Origin: an uncultured Clostridia bacterium
Lineage (GTDB): Bacteria; Bacillota; Clostridia; TANB77; CAG-508
Direction of reading: 5' to 3'
Assembly (NCBI GenBank): GCA_934177795.1
Contig: CAKPPS010000018.1
Span: 1-26,373 of the forward strand
Length of the DNA stretch: 26,373 nt
How positions within the stretch are numbered: the stretch's first letter is position 1; every line of letters starts with the position of its first letter. The position numbers were made by a program, and so were the translations under genes. Below are positions 14,923 through 22,597 of this stretch, piece after piece. A model generated the notes under the pieces. The model had not been told where the DNA came from. It made no database searches and was given only the letters and a program-made list of their open reading frames with translations.

Positions 14923-15078
14923 TTATTCCTCCTTAGCTAATAAAGCTAACAAATCTTCTTTTTTTGCATTTTCATCAAATTTGATTTCTTTTTTAGCTAA
15001 AATTTCTTTTATTTCTTTAACTGTTAACTCTTTTTTTGTTTCTTTTTTATTTATTTTTAAACCTATAAATGTTGACAT
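14923..15078 (-). CDS. HeH/LEM-like small protein, 51 aa
   Basis: ATG at 15078 (AGGAGG upstream), TAA at 14923. After a basic N-terminus, residues 18-50 read ELTVKEIKEILAKKEIKFD.. then KKEDLLALLAKEE: two short helices with the spacing of the HeH/SAP-type nucleic-acid or protein-binding domain. These are common right after the major capsid gene in Firmicutes phages. Its 3' end holds the ribosome site of the next gene, so the two are coupled. Confidence 0.65.
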   Translation of the reverse strand: MSTFIGLKINKKETKKELTVKEIKEILAKKEIKFDENAKKEDLLALLAKEE

Positions 15079-15089
15079 TTTATTACCTC

Positions 15090-16076
15090 CTATCCTTCAT
15101 ATGAACAATATACACCTGCAAGTTTATTTTCATATACATGTCCATATAAGTTATTATTTCTGTATTTGAATACATTGCTATCTCCATTTTGGTCTTCATC
15201 TGGTGTGAAATATTTTATAAATTGATCCATAGCTGTTACTGCTGCTGATTTTTCAACACATAAGAAGTTGATATCTTTTCCACCCTCAATTAATTCATAA
15301 TAATCTGATGTTGATGGATTTCCTGTTGGTGCTGATACTTTTGAATATGTGTTTGATGATTTTGTATAATATGTTTTACCTGATACTACAGCTTCATCTG
15401 TTGATTTTACATATGTATCTTTTGCCTTTTGATATCCATAATTTTCTTTTCCACTGTTTAATGTTACTGCTGTATACATTCTTGTTTGTGGAACTTCAAT
15501 TATAGTTGCAAATCTTTCTAATACTTTCTTTGATTTTGTTGTATCTAAATCATCAATCATTCCTTTTAATGTTGGTGTTATGAATAAAATTCTATTTTCT
15601 GTTGAAACTTCATCTTCATCCATTTTGTTTGTACATGTTCTTAATGCTGTTACAACTCCTGCACCGTCAGAAATTGTTTCTTTTTTTCTTGATATTCCAT
15701 CTACTCCTGCTATCTTTGCAATTCTTGCTGCATCTGTTTCTGGAACAACTTTTGTTCTTACAAATTCTCCTGCCAATCTTGCAAAAGGTAATCCTAATGC
15801 TTCTTGATTATCTAATCTATCGATTCTTAAGTCTTGGCTTCTTTCTTTATCATATTTTACTGTTTCCCACTTAAAGCTTGTTGAACCTTTTGTGTATCCA
15901 TCATTTCTTGAAAAATCGCCTAAACCATCCATATCTAGTTTAGCTACCTTGATTTCTCCATTTAATCCTTTTTGTACAGTTGTTTCATCTCCATCTAAAA
16001 TAGATGTTTTTGCTTCGTTTTTATATACCTCGTCTAATTTAGGTAAATAAATTGTTGATAATTCAATATTATTCAT
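15090..16076 (-). CDS. Major capsid protein (HK97 fold) with an inserted surface domain
   Basis: 328 aa. The N-arm (MNNIELSTIYLPKLDEVYKNEAK), E-loop region (SRNDGYTKGSTSFKWETVKYDKERS), P-domain helix (LPFARLAGEFVRTKVVPETDAARIAKIA) and A-domain strands (ENRILFITPTLKGMIDDL, then AVTAMDQFIKYFTPDEDQNGDSNVFKYRNNNLYGHVYENK) follow the HK97 fold. About 45 residues (roughly 222-268: YVKSTDEAVVSGKTYYTKSS..YELIEGG) form an extra beta domain in the A-domain, likely exposed on the capsid surface. No separate prohead protease gene is seen in the window. AAGGA lies before the ATG. Confidence 0.85.
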   Translation of the reverse strand: MNNIELSTIYLPKLDEVYKNEAKTSILDGDETTVQKGLNGEIKVAKLDMDGLGDFSRNDGYTKGSTSFKWETVKYDKERSQDLRIDRLDNQEALGLPFARLAGEFVRTKVVPETDAARIAKIAGVDGISRKKETISDGAGVVTALRTCTNKMDEDEVSTENRILFITPTLKGMIDDLDTTKSKKVLERFATIIEVPQTRMYTAVTLNSGKENYGYQKAKDTYVKSTDEAVVSGKTYYTKSSNTYSKVSAPTGNPSTSDYYELIEGGKDINFLCVEKSAAVTAMDQFIKYFTPDEDQNGDSNVFKYRNNNLYGHVYENKLAGVYCSYEG

Positions 16077-16093
16077 TCTTTATTCTTCCTTTC

Positions 16094-16672
16094 TTATTTT
16101 AATCCCATTGCCTTTCTTATAGCTTCATCAGCACTTGACTTATTACCTGATGGGTCAGGATTATATGGTGGTTTTTCTTTTGACCACTCATTTACAGCTT
16201 TTTCCACAATTCTGTCTTGAATTGATTTTATAAGCTTTGTTTTTTCTTGTAATTGCTCTGCTGTCATGTTTTCATAATCAAAAAGATTTAAAAATTCTGG
16301 ATCAAATGCTGTATCAGATGCTGTTGCAATCTTAAAACCTTCGTCTTTTAAATCCCTAGCATTTAATTTTTTTTGAATCTTTTCATTTTCTTCTGATTGT
16401 TTCTTCAACTGATATTGAAGTTTTTGTGTTTCATTCATTTGTGCTAATTTTTCAGCTTCTGACTTTTGTGTGTCTTGTTCTAACTTCCATTGTTCTTTTA
16501 ACTTTGTTTCATGTGTTTGAATTGCTTTTTGAACTCTTCTATCAAATTCTGCTTGATATTCTTTGTTAGATAACACTTCATCAAAAGTCTGTGTTTGATT
16601 ATTTTGATTGTTATCCGTTGCATTATTAGCCCCGTTTACATCAATATTTGTATCTTGGTTTTCATTTTCCAT
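16094..16672 (-). CDS. Capsid scaffold protein, DUF4355 type
   Basis: 192 aa. Low-complexity Asn/Gln-rich start, then FDEVLSNKEYQAEFDRRVQKAIQTHETKLKEQW, a long coiled coil (about 60-105), and a C-terminal basic part ending SADEAIRKAMGLK. This is the DUF4355 scaffold pattern. The protein directs capsid assembly and then leaves. AGGAG lies before the ATG at 16672; 17 bases separate it from the capsid gene. The tRNA-like RNA and its terminator lie directly upstream, so scaffold and capsid transcription must read through or start after it. Confidence 0.8.
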   Translation of the reverse strand: MENENQDTNIDVNGANNATDNNQNNQTQTFDEVLSNKEYQAEFDRRVQKAIQTHETKLKEQWKLEQDTQKSEAEKLAQMNETQKLQYQLKKQSEENEKIQKKLNARDLKDEGFKIATASDTAFDPEFLNLFDYENMTAEQLQEKTKLIKSIQDRIVEKAVNEWSKEKPPYNPDPSGNKSSADEAIRKAMGLK

Positions 16673-16766
16673 ATTTTCTCCTATCCCAATTTGTTCTTTT
16701 GCCCAAATCGTTACATTAAAAATTCTGTTGTTCTTTATAGCCTACAATCAGTAAAAAGGCATAAAA

Positions 16767-16791
16767 ATAAGAGCTAGTCGACTTAGCTCTT
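16767..16791 (-). terminator. Terminator of the tRNA-like RNA
   Basis: Perfect 8-base stem AAGAGCTA/TAGCTCTT (16769-16776 with 16784-16791) and 7-base loop, followed leftward by ATTTTTATG. It lies 6 bases after the 3' end of the tRNA-like fold and upstream of the scaffold gene. Confidence 0.75.
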
Positions 16792-16796
16792 AAATC

Positions 16797-16933
16797 TTGG
16801 TATATAGGTTAGGATTTGCACCTAACATGAAAGTTTCTCTTCTCAGCTACATACTTTCTGCAGAAAGTTAATGTATTTTAACTTAGCGTCTACTATTTTC
16901 CACCTGATTGGTGTCTATTCCGCCACTATATAC
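16797..16933 (-). ncRNA. tRNA-Leu-like structured RNA with enlarged D-loop
   Basis: About 137 bases reading leftward from 16933. The ends pair as an 8-base acceptor-like stem GTATATAG/CTATATAC, with a T-arm GTTAGG-TGCAAAT-CCTAAC next to the 3' strand and CCA in the right place (16798-16800). The start GTGGCGGAAT..AGTAGACGC matches the tRNA-Leu D-arm, but a CACC-AATCA-GGTG hairpin is inserted in the D-loop. The centre does not form a normal 7-base anticodon loop: it has AAGTTAA/TTAACTT, or instead TACAT-TA-ACTTTC-TGCA-GAAAGT-ATGTA. A second ACTTTC near the 3' side could swap partners with the same GAAAGT. It does not look like a working elongator tRNA. Confidence 0.65.
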
Positions 16934-16958
16934 AATATAATTTTAAAATATTAATAAC

Positions 16959-17114
16959 TTATTTATTTTTTCTTGCTTCAGTAAAACTTTTATAGAAATT
17001 ATATTTTATAGGTTCTATAAATAACGGTTTTATCATTGTTATCGCTGTAAATAATATCCAATACCATGTTGGCATTTGTAACTTAATACTTAATATTAAA
17101 ACTAATAACCACAT
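16959..17114 (-). CDS. Small membrane protein, 51 aa
   Basis: ATG at 17114 with AGGAGG 9 bases upstream (inside the end of the previous gene) and TAA at 16959. One or two hydrophobic stretches: MWLLVLILSIKL and PTWYWILFTAITMIKPLF, then a short basic tail. It starts one base after the stop of the 17116-17331 gene. The 3' end is 26 bases from the tRNA-like RNA. No family recognised. Confidence 0.65.
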   Translation of the reverse strand: MWLLVLILSIKLQMPTWYWILFTAITMIKPLFIEPIKYNFYKSFTEARKNK

Positions 17115-17115
17115 A

Positions 17116-17331
17116 TCATCTATCCTCCTTATCTTCATATGTTGCTATATAATTTTTCTTTATATCGAAATTAACAAATTCATTTGGTATTAATTTTGCA
17201 TTAATTTCAATATTTGCAACTAATTTTAAATCATTTGTTATATCATCTGACCTCTTTATAAGTTCTTGACCTATTGCTATAATAGCATTTTTTACATTTT
17301 CCTTTACTGTTGGTTCTAATCGTTTTTGCAT
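17116..17331 (-). CDS. Hypothetical protein, 71 aa
   Basis: ATG at 17331 behind AAGG. Helical start (MQKRLEPTVKENVKNAIIAIGQELIKRSDDIT) then a beta-like stretch DLKLVANIEINAKLIPNEFVNFDIKKNYIA. It lies between the MuF/immunity pair and the small membrane protein gene. The stop is TGA. Function unknown; small genes between portal region and scaffold are typical of this gene order. Confidence 0.6.
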   Translation of the reverse strand: MQKRLEPTVKENVKNAIIAIGQELIKRSDDITNDLKLVANIEINAKLIPNEFVNFDIKKNYIATYEDKEDR

Positions 17332-17351
17332 GTTTTATACCTTCTTTCAAT

Positions 17352-17381
17352 AATAAAAGCACCTACTTTTTAGTAAGTGCT
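17352..17381 (-). terminator. Intrinsic terminator after the MuF-linked gene
   Basis: Ten-base stem AGCACCTACT/AGTAAGTGCT with one mismatch and a 4-base loop (17358-17381), followed by TTTTATT. It separates the packaging/MuF block from the 17331 gene, perhaps only partly. Confidence 0.6.
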
Positions 17382-17583
17382 ATTTTATTCCATCATATAT
17401 CATTGTTAGACTTTCTAATTGTCCTTTTCTTTTTAATTTTTCTTTCTCTTCTTTGCTATATTTAAAACTTTTAAAAACATTTTGTACTTCATTGTATAGT
17501 TTTATTATTTCTTCATTGTCCATATTTTTTGGACACTCTATAGTTCTTTCTATCAACTTTTCTATATAATCATCTTTAAACAT
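17380..17583 (-). CDS. Small acidic/helical protein, candidate immunity partner of MuF
   Basis: 67 aa. ATG at 17583 overlaps the last 8 bases of the MuF frame and uses AGGAG inside it. All-helical prediction: DYIEKLIERTIECPKNMDNEEIIKLYNEVQNVF, then a Lys/Glu-rich helix and a short tail. A tiny gene coupled to a MuF gene with a variable C-terminal domain is where an immunity protein is found in polymorphic MuF toxins. No family is recognised, so immunity is inference from position only. Confidence 0.55.
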   Translation of the reverse strand: MFKDDYIEKLIERTIECPKNMDNEEIIKLYNEVQNVFKSFKYSKEEKEKLKRKGQLESLTMIYDGIK

Positions 17584-19140
17584 ATAATTCTCCTAATAAA
17601 TTATTTAATTCAATTGCTTCATCGATTGACTTACCCACTAAATAACTTTGTATTTTGTTATCAATAAAATCTAATCTATCAGTAACTGGTATTTTATATA
17701 AAGTCTTTGCAAATTCAAAACTATTATTTTCTATTTTTATCCTGTCATTTATTTTTATTAAATTTTCTACCCAATTATCATAAACGGATGGAATATCAAC
17801 TAATTTTTCCTTCTTACATATTTCTTTGGTTAATAATTCCGTTGAAGCTTCTTCTATTCTTTTATACTTTTTATATGTATCTACATTATAATAACTAATA
17901 GAATGAGCATGTAATTGTTCATGTAATATTGCATGTGGAGAAGTTATGTTTTCAATTTCTATATTGCAATTCCATAGTTTGGCATTTGTTTTTCTATTGC
18001 TTATGATAATGTCTCCACTCCATTTAGATTCATTGTCAGTATATTTATTTCCAACTTCATACATCTTATTTGCTATGATTTTTATTTCTTTTTTTGAATA
18101 ATGTCTTTCTCCTGATGTATACAATTTTTCCTTCTTAAACTCAGGATATGTATTATTATAACTCGTTTTTCCCTTTTTTTCAACTGGTGGTACATATCTT
18201 ATCGTGCTTCTGCACCAATGCCAATAGTACATTATTGGAGGCAAATTAATTCCGAAGTACTAGTCCTTTTACTCTCACTGGCATAATCTTAACATCTTTT
18301 TTACTATTTCCCCAATATCTGTCAAATTTATTTTCTTTATTAATGTAAAATCGCATCATATTCATTGATTGACACATTTCAGTACTATGTTCATCAGTTA
18401 CTGCCCAAAACTCAACTTGTGCATTATCTTCTGCATTTGATTTTATTCCTTCTACTTTTGCTAAATTATTTAATCCAATCATTTGTAAATCAACTGCACC
18501 TGATATTTTATCATTATTTATATTAAGTTTCTGATTATTTTGTCTATTTATTATTGTTTGAAACTCACTAGAATCGATTTCTAGGTCTTTTTGTTGTTGC
18601 ATGTTTAAAATTGCTTGTTTATATATTTGTTGTGCATTATATTGTATTGTCGTTTCTATATACTGTTCCCAGTTAAATCCGCTATAATTGGGTTGGTCTA
18701 ATAATGCAAGAAATAAAGCCATCGAAATTATTGATGGCTTTTTCTTTTTATTTACTTCTTGTTGTCCTTGTTCATAATAGTAATTAGCATCTTCATACAT
18801 TATCTGTTTTTCTTGTTCTTCAAGTTTGTTTTGTTCTTCTATATATGCACTATAAATTAGTAATTCTAGTATTTCACTATTCTTTACTCTTGTTCGATTG
18901 TAAATATAATTTGCTAATGCACTAAAATAATTATTTTTTTTAAGTAATCCTTGTTCTTTCCAACCGTTCTATATATGTGTTTATTCTTTTCTTAATTTTA
19001 TTATCTGCAATATTGTATATATTTTTTGATGTAAAATTAAATGTATCAAATAATTCCTGTAATCGATTTTGAGTTTGTTTTGATGTTTTATTATATAGTT
19101 GTTTCAATTGTTTCATATAATTATCATGTTGTTTCCACAT
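17576..19140 (-). CDS. MuF-type minor head protein with HExxH C-terminal domain, split by two +1 shifts
   Basis: Three consecutive frames (19140-18940, an open stretch to 18246, and 18244-17576) join into one 520-aa protein if a single C is skipped at each of two CGG codons (18964-18966 and 18252-18254). Joined, it reads as a MuF protein: helical N-terminus, then EFWAVTDEHSTEMCQSMN and the closing GINLPPIMYYWHWCRSTI motif, which spans the second junction. It sits after the portal, as expected. The C-terminal 200 residues carry HEQLH (residues 108-112 of the last part) with EEASTE 20 residues on, a zinc-peptidase arrangement typical of a toxin-like domain. No further stops occur in either join. 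Confidence 0.8.
18252..18254 (-). other. +1 frameshift site CTT-CGG-A in the MuF gene
   Basis: The middle MuF frame reads ..GLVL then CGG AAT TAA (stop). Skipping the C gives GGA ATT AAT TTG CCT, reading GINLPP and running into ..HWCRSTI, the expected MuF ending. CTT before the site can re-pair in +1 (TTC). Confidence 0.75.
18964..18966 (-). other. +1 frameshift site GAA-CGG-T in the MuF gene
   Basis: The first MuF frame reads ..NTYIE then CGG and stops 7 codons later (..RLERTRIT). Skipping the C gives GGT TGG AAA GAA CAA, reading GWKEQGLL, and stays open for 55 codons to the ATG at 18800 and beyond. Confidence 0.75.
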
Positions 19141-19151
19141 ATAAAATACCT

Positions 19152-19340
19152 CTATTCTAATGTTATTTTTACTTCACTTAATTTGCATGCAATATTATTA
19201 GTTATTGAATTATTTTCTCTATTTTCAAAATGTATTTTATTGTCAGAGATACTTAAATAAATAATTTTATCATATATTATATTTTCATATTCTACTTTTA
19301 GTCCTTTAAGAATTTTAGGATTGTATGGTTCTAGCATCAT
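19152..19340 (-). CDS. Hypothetical protein, 62 aa
   Basis: Starts with two adjacent ATGs at 19340, overlapping the portal gene's end by 26 bases, behind AAAGGA. Beta-rich: LKVEYENIIYDKIIYLSISDNKIHFENREN, ending SEVKITLE. No cysteines apart from one, no membrane segment. It lies between portal and MuF, where small genes of unknown role are common in this phage group. Confidence 0.6.
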   Translation of the reverse strand: MMLEPYNPKILKGLKVEYENIIYDKIIYLSISDNKIHFENRENNSITNNIACKLSEVKITLE

Positions 19341-20910
19341 TTTCTTTTTTATCCTTTCTCGTTAAAATATTTTTTTCATTATCTTGTTTTGATTTACTAT
19401 TGTCCATTTTATTATTCGTTTCAATCTCTGTTGTATCTTGTCCTATCTTACTCATATTTTTTAAATTTTTCTGCATATTTTCCTCATTTTGTTTATCTAT
19501 TTTTTCTAGTTCTGAATTACTGTCTAAGTCATCAGGAAGCATATCGATAACTGATGCATCGCTTAATAATCCTCTTAATTTTAATGCTCTTGTTGTCTCA
19601 GTGTCTTTGTCAGTTGGTAGATTTCTTTGTAAATCTATCTTTATACTTCTAAAATCATAAGATTTATGTTTTCTTTTATTTATTCTGTCTATAATTGTTT
19701 CCCATCTTCTTAATATTGCTTGTTTAAAATGTTTATCTGCATCTGTTATCATTTGCTCTAATGCAAAGAACTTTCTATCTAAAGCACTTGCATTATCTGC
19801 ATTTGTAAATCCTAAATCTGTTATGTTAGGTACTCCACTTATCATCGCTATTAAATCAACCAATGTTTTTTTATGGTTTTGTAAAGCTGTATCTTGCACT
19901 GTTTTTTCTACCCAAGCTATGTCCCCTGTATTATCTGGTGTATAAAATACTTGCATTTTTAATAATGCTTTATCTTCTTCTTCTCTTGCTTTATTAACTA
20001 CTTGTTTAGGTTGCCCGTTTTCATCTAATTCTGGTTTTCCTTCTGTATTTAATTTTGTAGTCATTAAATCATTTTGTGGTGCATAACCTGTTATTTTTAA
20101 CTTGGCATCATCGTTGTATTGAAATGTATTTCTACTATTTTGTATTACTCTTTCATAAGCACAAATTAAAGAGACTACTAATTCAAAGCTTGCTAGTCCC
20201 ATTTCATTTTCTATTGCTATACAAGGAAGCATATTCCATTTACTTTTTTCAAATTTTTGTTTATTTTCTTGTAGTTTTTTATAATCATTTGGTGTTGGCG
20301 AATAATATCTTTTACCATTTATTGTTGTTAATTCTACTATAGTAATATCCACTCCGTTTTTGTCTTTTTCAATCCATTTTCTTAATTGCCCTATTTGTTT
20401 TACTGGTGTTGAATAATCAAATATTCCTATAGTATTTAACGCACTTTGTTTTGTATATACTATTTCATTGTCCTCATTTTCATATAATACTTCATAACAA
20501 CCACGCATTCCAAAATATTCAAAAGCCATATCAAAAAATTCTGTTCCATCATCATTGTATTTACTTATATAATCTATTAAAACCTTTAACTCTTCATCTT
20601 TATTTGCATCTGTATTAAATACTTTATTGAGTAATTTCTTTATTATATTTAATTTTGTTGGCTCTGATATTTTTTCAACATCATATATTGGTGCTTTTCC
20701 CGCAAAATACCCTGTCACCATTGAATTAATATAATTTTCAAATGCAACTTTTATTTTTTCATCATCTATACTTACTAGCTCAGAATTATTTGTCTTTCTC
20801 CTTATTCTTTCATATAATTGTTTTCTTGCATTCCATTCTTTATCTGCTAGCATCAATATTTGTGCTACACTGTTTTCATTTTCTAATGTTTCTGGATTCC
20901 ATTGTATCAT
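19315..20910 (-). CDS. Portal protein, SPP1 gp6-like
   Basis: 531 aa, the usual length. Helical N-terminus with NYINSMVTGYFAGKAPIYDVE (about 60-80), then FEYFGMRGCYEVLYENEDNEIVYTKQSALNTIGIFDYS, an IPLVELTT-like strand block, and ALDRKFFALEQMITDADKHFKQAILRRWETIID in the stem region: the layout of SPP1-type portals. It forms the dodecameric ring through which DNA enters. AGGAGG lies before the ATG at 20910. The acidic, Asn/Lys-rich C-terminal tail (from about 470) is low-complexity. The gene follows the large terminase by 12 bases and is intact, with no CGG codon. Confidence 0.9.
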   Translation of the reverse strand: MIQWNPETLENENSVAQILMLADKEWNARKQLYERIRRKTNNSELVSIDDEKIKVAFENYINSMVTGYFAGKAPIYDVEKISEPTKLNIIKKLLNKVFNTDANKDEELKVLIDYISKYNDDGTEFFDMAFEYFGMRGCYEVLYENEDNEIVYTKQSALNTIGIFDYSTPVKQIGQLRKWIEKDKNGVDITIVELTTINGKRYYSPTPNDYKKLQENKQKFEKSKWNMLPCIAIENEMGLASFELVVSLICAYERVIQNSRNTFQYNDDAKLKITGYAPQNDLMTTKLNTEGKPELDENGQPKQVVNKAREEEDKALLKMQVFYTPDNTGDIAWVEKTVQDTALQNHKKTLVDLIAMISGVPNITDLGFTNADNASALDRKFFALEQMITDADKHFKQAILRRWETIIDRINKRKHKSYDFRSIKIDLQRNLPTDKDTETTRALKLRGLLSDASVIDMLPDDLDSNSELEKIDKQNEENMQKNLKNMSKIGQDTTEIETNNKMDNSKSKQDNEKNILTRKDKKENDARTIQS

Positions 20911-20921
20911 TTAGTTTCCTC

Positions 20922-22212
20922 CTATATTGGTTTTATATAACCAAATTGTAATTTCTTTTGATTTATGTATTTTTCTATTGCATATCTCATTGCGTCCATC
21001 AAATGGTTAAAGTCATCTATTGGTCTATTAATTTTGTTTCCAAATTTATCTTCATCCCAAGTATAATTACTTATCTCTGTTATAAAATTTACACATCTAG
21101 GGTGTATTATTATTTCAAAATCTTGTATAAACTGAATGCCATTATTTATGCTGTCTTTTCCTTTTAATGCTCCTGTAATATGTCTTAATCCTAATCCCCT
21201 TAATTCATCTATTGACTTTGGTTCTGCACTATCTGCTGTTATCTTTTCTTTTGAATAACCCATTTGATTTATTTTGTCATATATGGCTTTATTGCTCATT
21301 CCTTTTTGGTACATTTCATCATATACATAAATCTTTTTATTTTTTAAATCTATTGCACTGCAAAATAGTGCTGTTGGGTCATTTGTATAACCAAAGTCTA
21401 ACCCAAAAGCACTATCTAAGTTTCTTATTGTATTTAATTCAAATTTTTCTTCTTTCCAATTTTCATAAACTAGTCCATCAACTATCCCCCAGTTACCCAA
21501 TCCTGCAACTTGATACCTTCTTGGATTATTCTTTTTCATTCGTTCAAATACTTTTTTATCTGCTTCATCTAACCACTCATTACAAAGATAATTTGTTGTC
21601 ATTGCTAATATATCATTATCTTTAACATCAAAAAATCTTTTCTTAATCCAATGATGTTCATTCCAAGGATTTAATGTTATTGTTATTTGTTTAAATAATC
21701 CCTCTGGTACTTCTCCGTCTTATACTTTCATCTATTACATCAAAATCTTCCTCTTTTGTTATTTCGTATGCTTCCTCTATCCATAGCCAACATAACACAC
21801 CAACATCTACAGCTATTGAGGTTACTTTTAATGGATCATCTAATCCTCTAAAATATATCTTTTGTCCTGTAGGCTTATATGTAATTTCTAGTGGACTTTC
21901 TTTTATTTCCCAAAAGTAATCTACTTTTAATCTATGTATTGCCCACTTAAGTTCTGTAAAACAACTATCTTTTAATGTTCTATATGTTTTTCTTATTACA
22001 AGTGTGTTAGCTTCTTTGTATTTCATCATATTGCTTATTATCCATAATGCTGTTGTTTTTGATTTTTTGCTTGCTCTTGATCCTTTACATACTCTGTACC
22101 TGCACTTACAATGCCAATATTCTGCATAACCTTTTCCAACTATACTTTGTAATGATATTTTATTTACTTGTTGTTGTGTATTTTTATTTATTATTTTATT
22201 CTGTAATATCAT
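20922..22212 (-). CDS. Terminase large subunit, split by a +1 shift
   Basis: Two frames, 22212-21691 and 21716-20922, join at a CGG codon (21715-21717) if its C is skipped. The joined protein is a PBSX/Terminase_3-type large subunit of about 430 aa. It has Walker A-like GSRASKKSKTTA (near 44), the ATPase core with LWIEEAYEI (Walker B-like), ESIRGEVPEGLFKQITITLNPWNEHHW at and after the junction, and a nuclease half with GLDFGYTNDPTALF, ITADSAEPKSIDEL and DDFNHLMDAMRYA, the acidic cluster of the RNase H-like fold. The ATG at 22212 overlaps the small-subunit gene by 17 bases; GGTGAT lies 5 bases before it. Confidence 0.85.
21715..21717 (-). other. +1 frameshift site AGA-CGG-A in the terminase gene
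   Basis: The first frame reads ..DVIDESIR then CGG and stops after 7 more codons. Skipping the C gives GGA GAA GTA CCA, reading RGEVPEGLF, exactly the conserved terminase block, and the frame stays open through 38 codons to the ATG at 21602. Confidence 0.8.
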
Positions 22213-22597
22213 CTTGTATCACCACTGGTATATTTCCAGCCACATCCACTTTTTCCTTAAATGTTCCATATCTTTTACCAAGCAGTTCCGCACATTTAGT
22301 TCTATCTTGTAATGATGCATCTAATCCAAAACTATCTTTTTCTTCTCCTCTCATTACTTTAGTAAGATATTCTAATACTTCGTCAGCAGATGCTATTCTG
22401 CTACTTTCTAATTGTTGTAATCTTTCTTGAATGAAATAGTTAAGTTTTGTTAAGTTTTCTGCACCTATGTTCTTCGCTGTCTTAGAACTATAACCTGCCT
22501 TTTTTGCACTTTCTGTTGCATTTGCTGTCTCTATGTAATAGTCTATAAATCTTTTTTGTTTTTCTGTTAATTTATTATAATCTTTTTCATCTTCCAT
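22196..22597 (-). CDS. Terminase small subunit
   Basis: 133 aa from ATG 22597, which has AAGGAA 9 bases upstream; a GTG at 22606 is too close to it. The HTH block LTEKQKRFIDYYIETANATESAKKAGYSSKTAKNIGAENL (residues about 10-50) is the XtmA/Terminase_2 DNA-binding region, followed by SADEVLEYLTKVMRGEEKDS and LQDRTKCAELLGKRYGTF, the usual oligomerisation part. It recognises the packaging start and recruits the large subunit. It overlaps the large-subunit gene by 17 bases. Confidence 0.85.
   Translation of the reverse strand: MEDEKDYNKLTEKQKRFIDYYIETANATESAKKAGYSSKTAKNIGAENLTKLNYFIQERLQQLESSRIASADEVLEYLTKVMRGEEKDSFGLDASLQDRTKCAELLGKRYGTFKEKVDVAGNIPVVIQDDITE

Noticed and set aside
16797..16933. 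Known riboswitch, ribozyme or selenocysteine tRNA
   Set aside because: Conserved cores of TPP, cobalamin, THF, c-di-GMP and hammerhead RNAs do not match, and there is no UCA anticodon arm.
18715..18743. Terminator-like hairpin (AAAGCCATC/GATGGCTTT plus T-run) on the plus strand inside MuF
   Set aside because: It lies in conserved coding sequence and no plus-strand gene is upstream. It might stop antisense transcripts, but nothing else supports that.
17116..22212. TGA recoded as Trp (Mycoplasma-type code)
   Set aside because: Several genes end at TGA, Trp is TGG throughout, and reading TGA as Trp does not repair the three frame breaks.
17576..22212. Ordinary prophage decay as the cause of the three frame breaks
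   Set aside because: Not fully excluded, but there are no in-frame stops or deletions in the joined frames, and all three breaks share one sequence feature.
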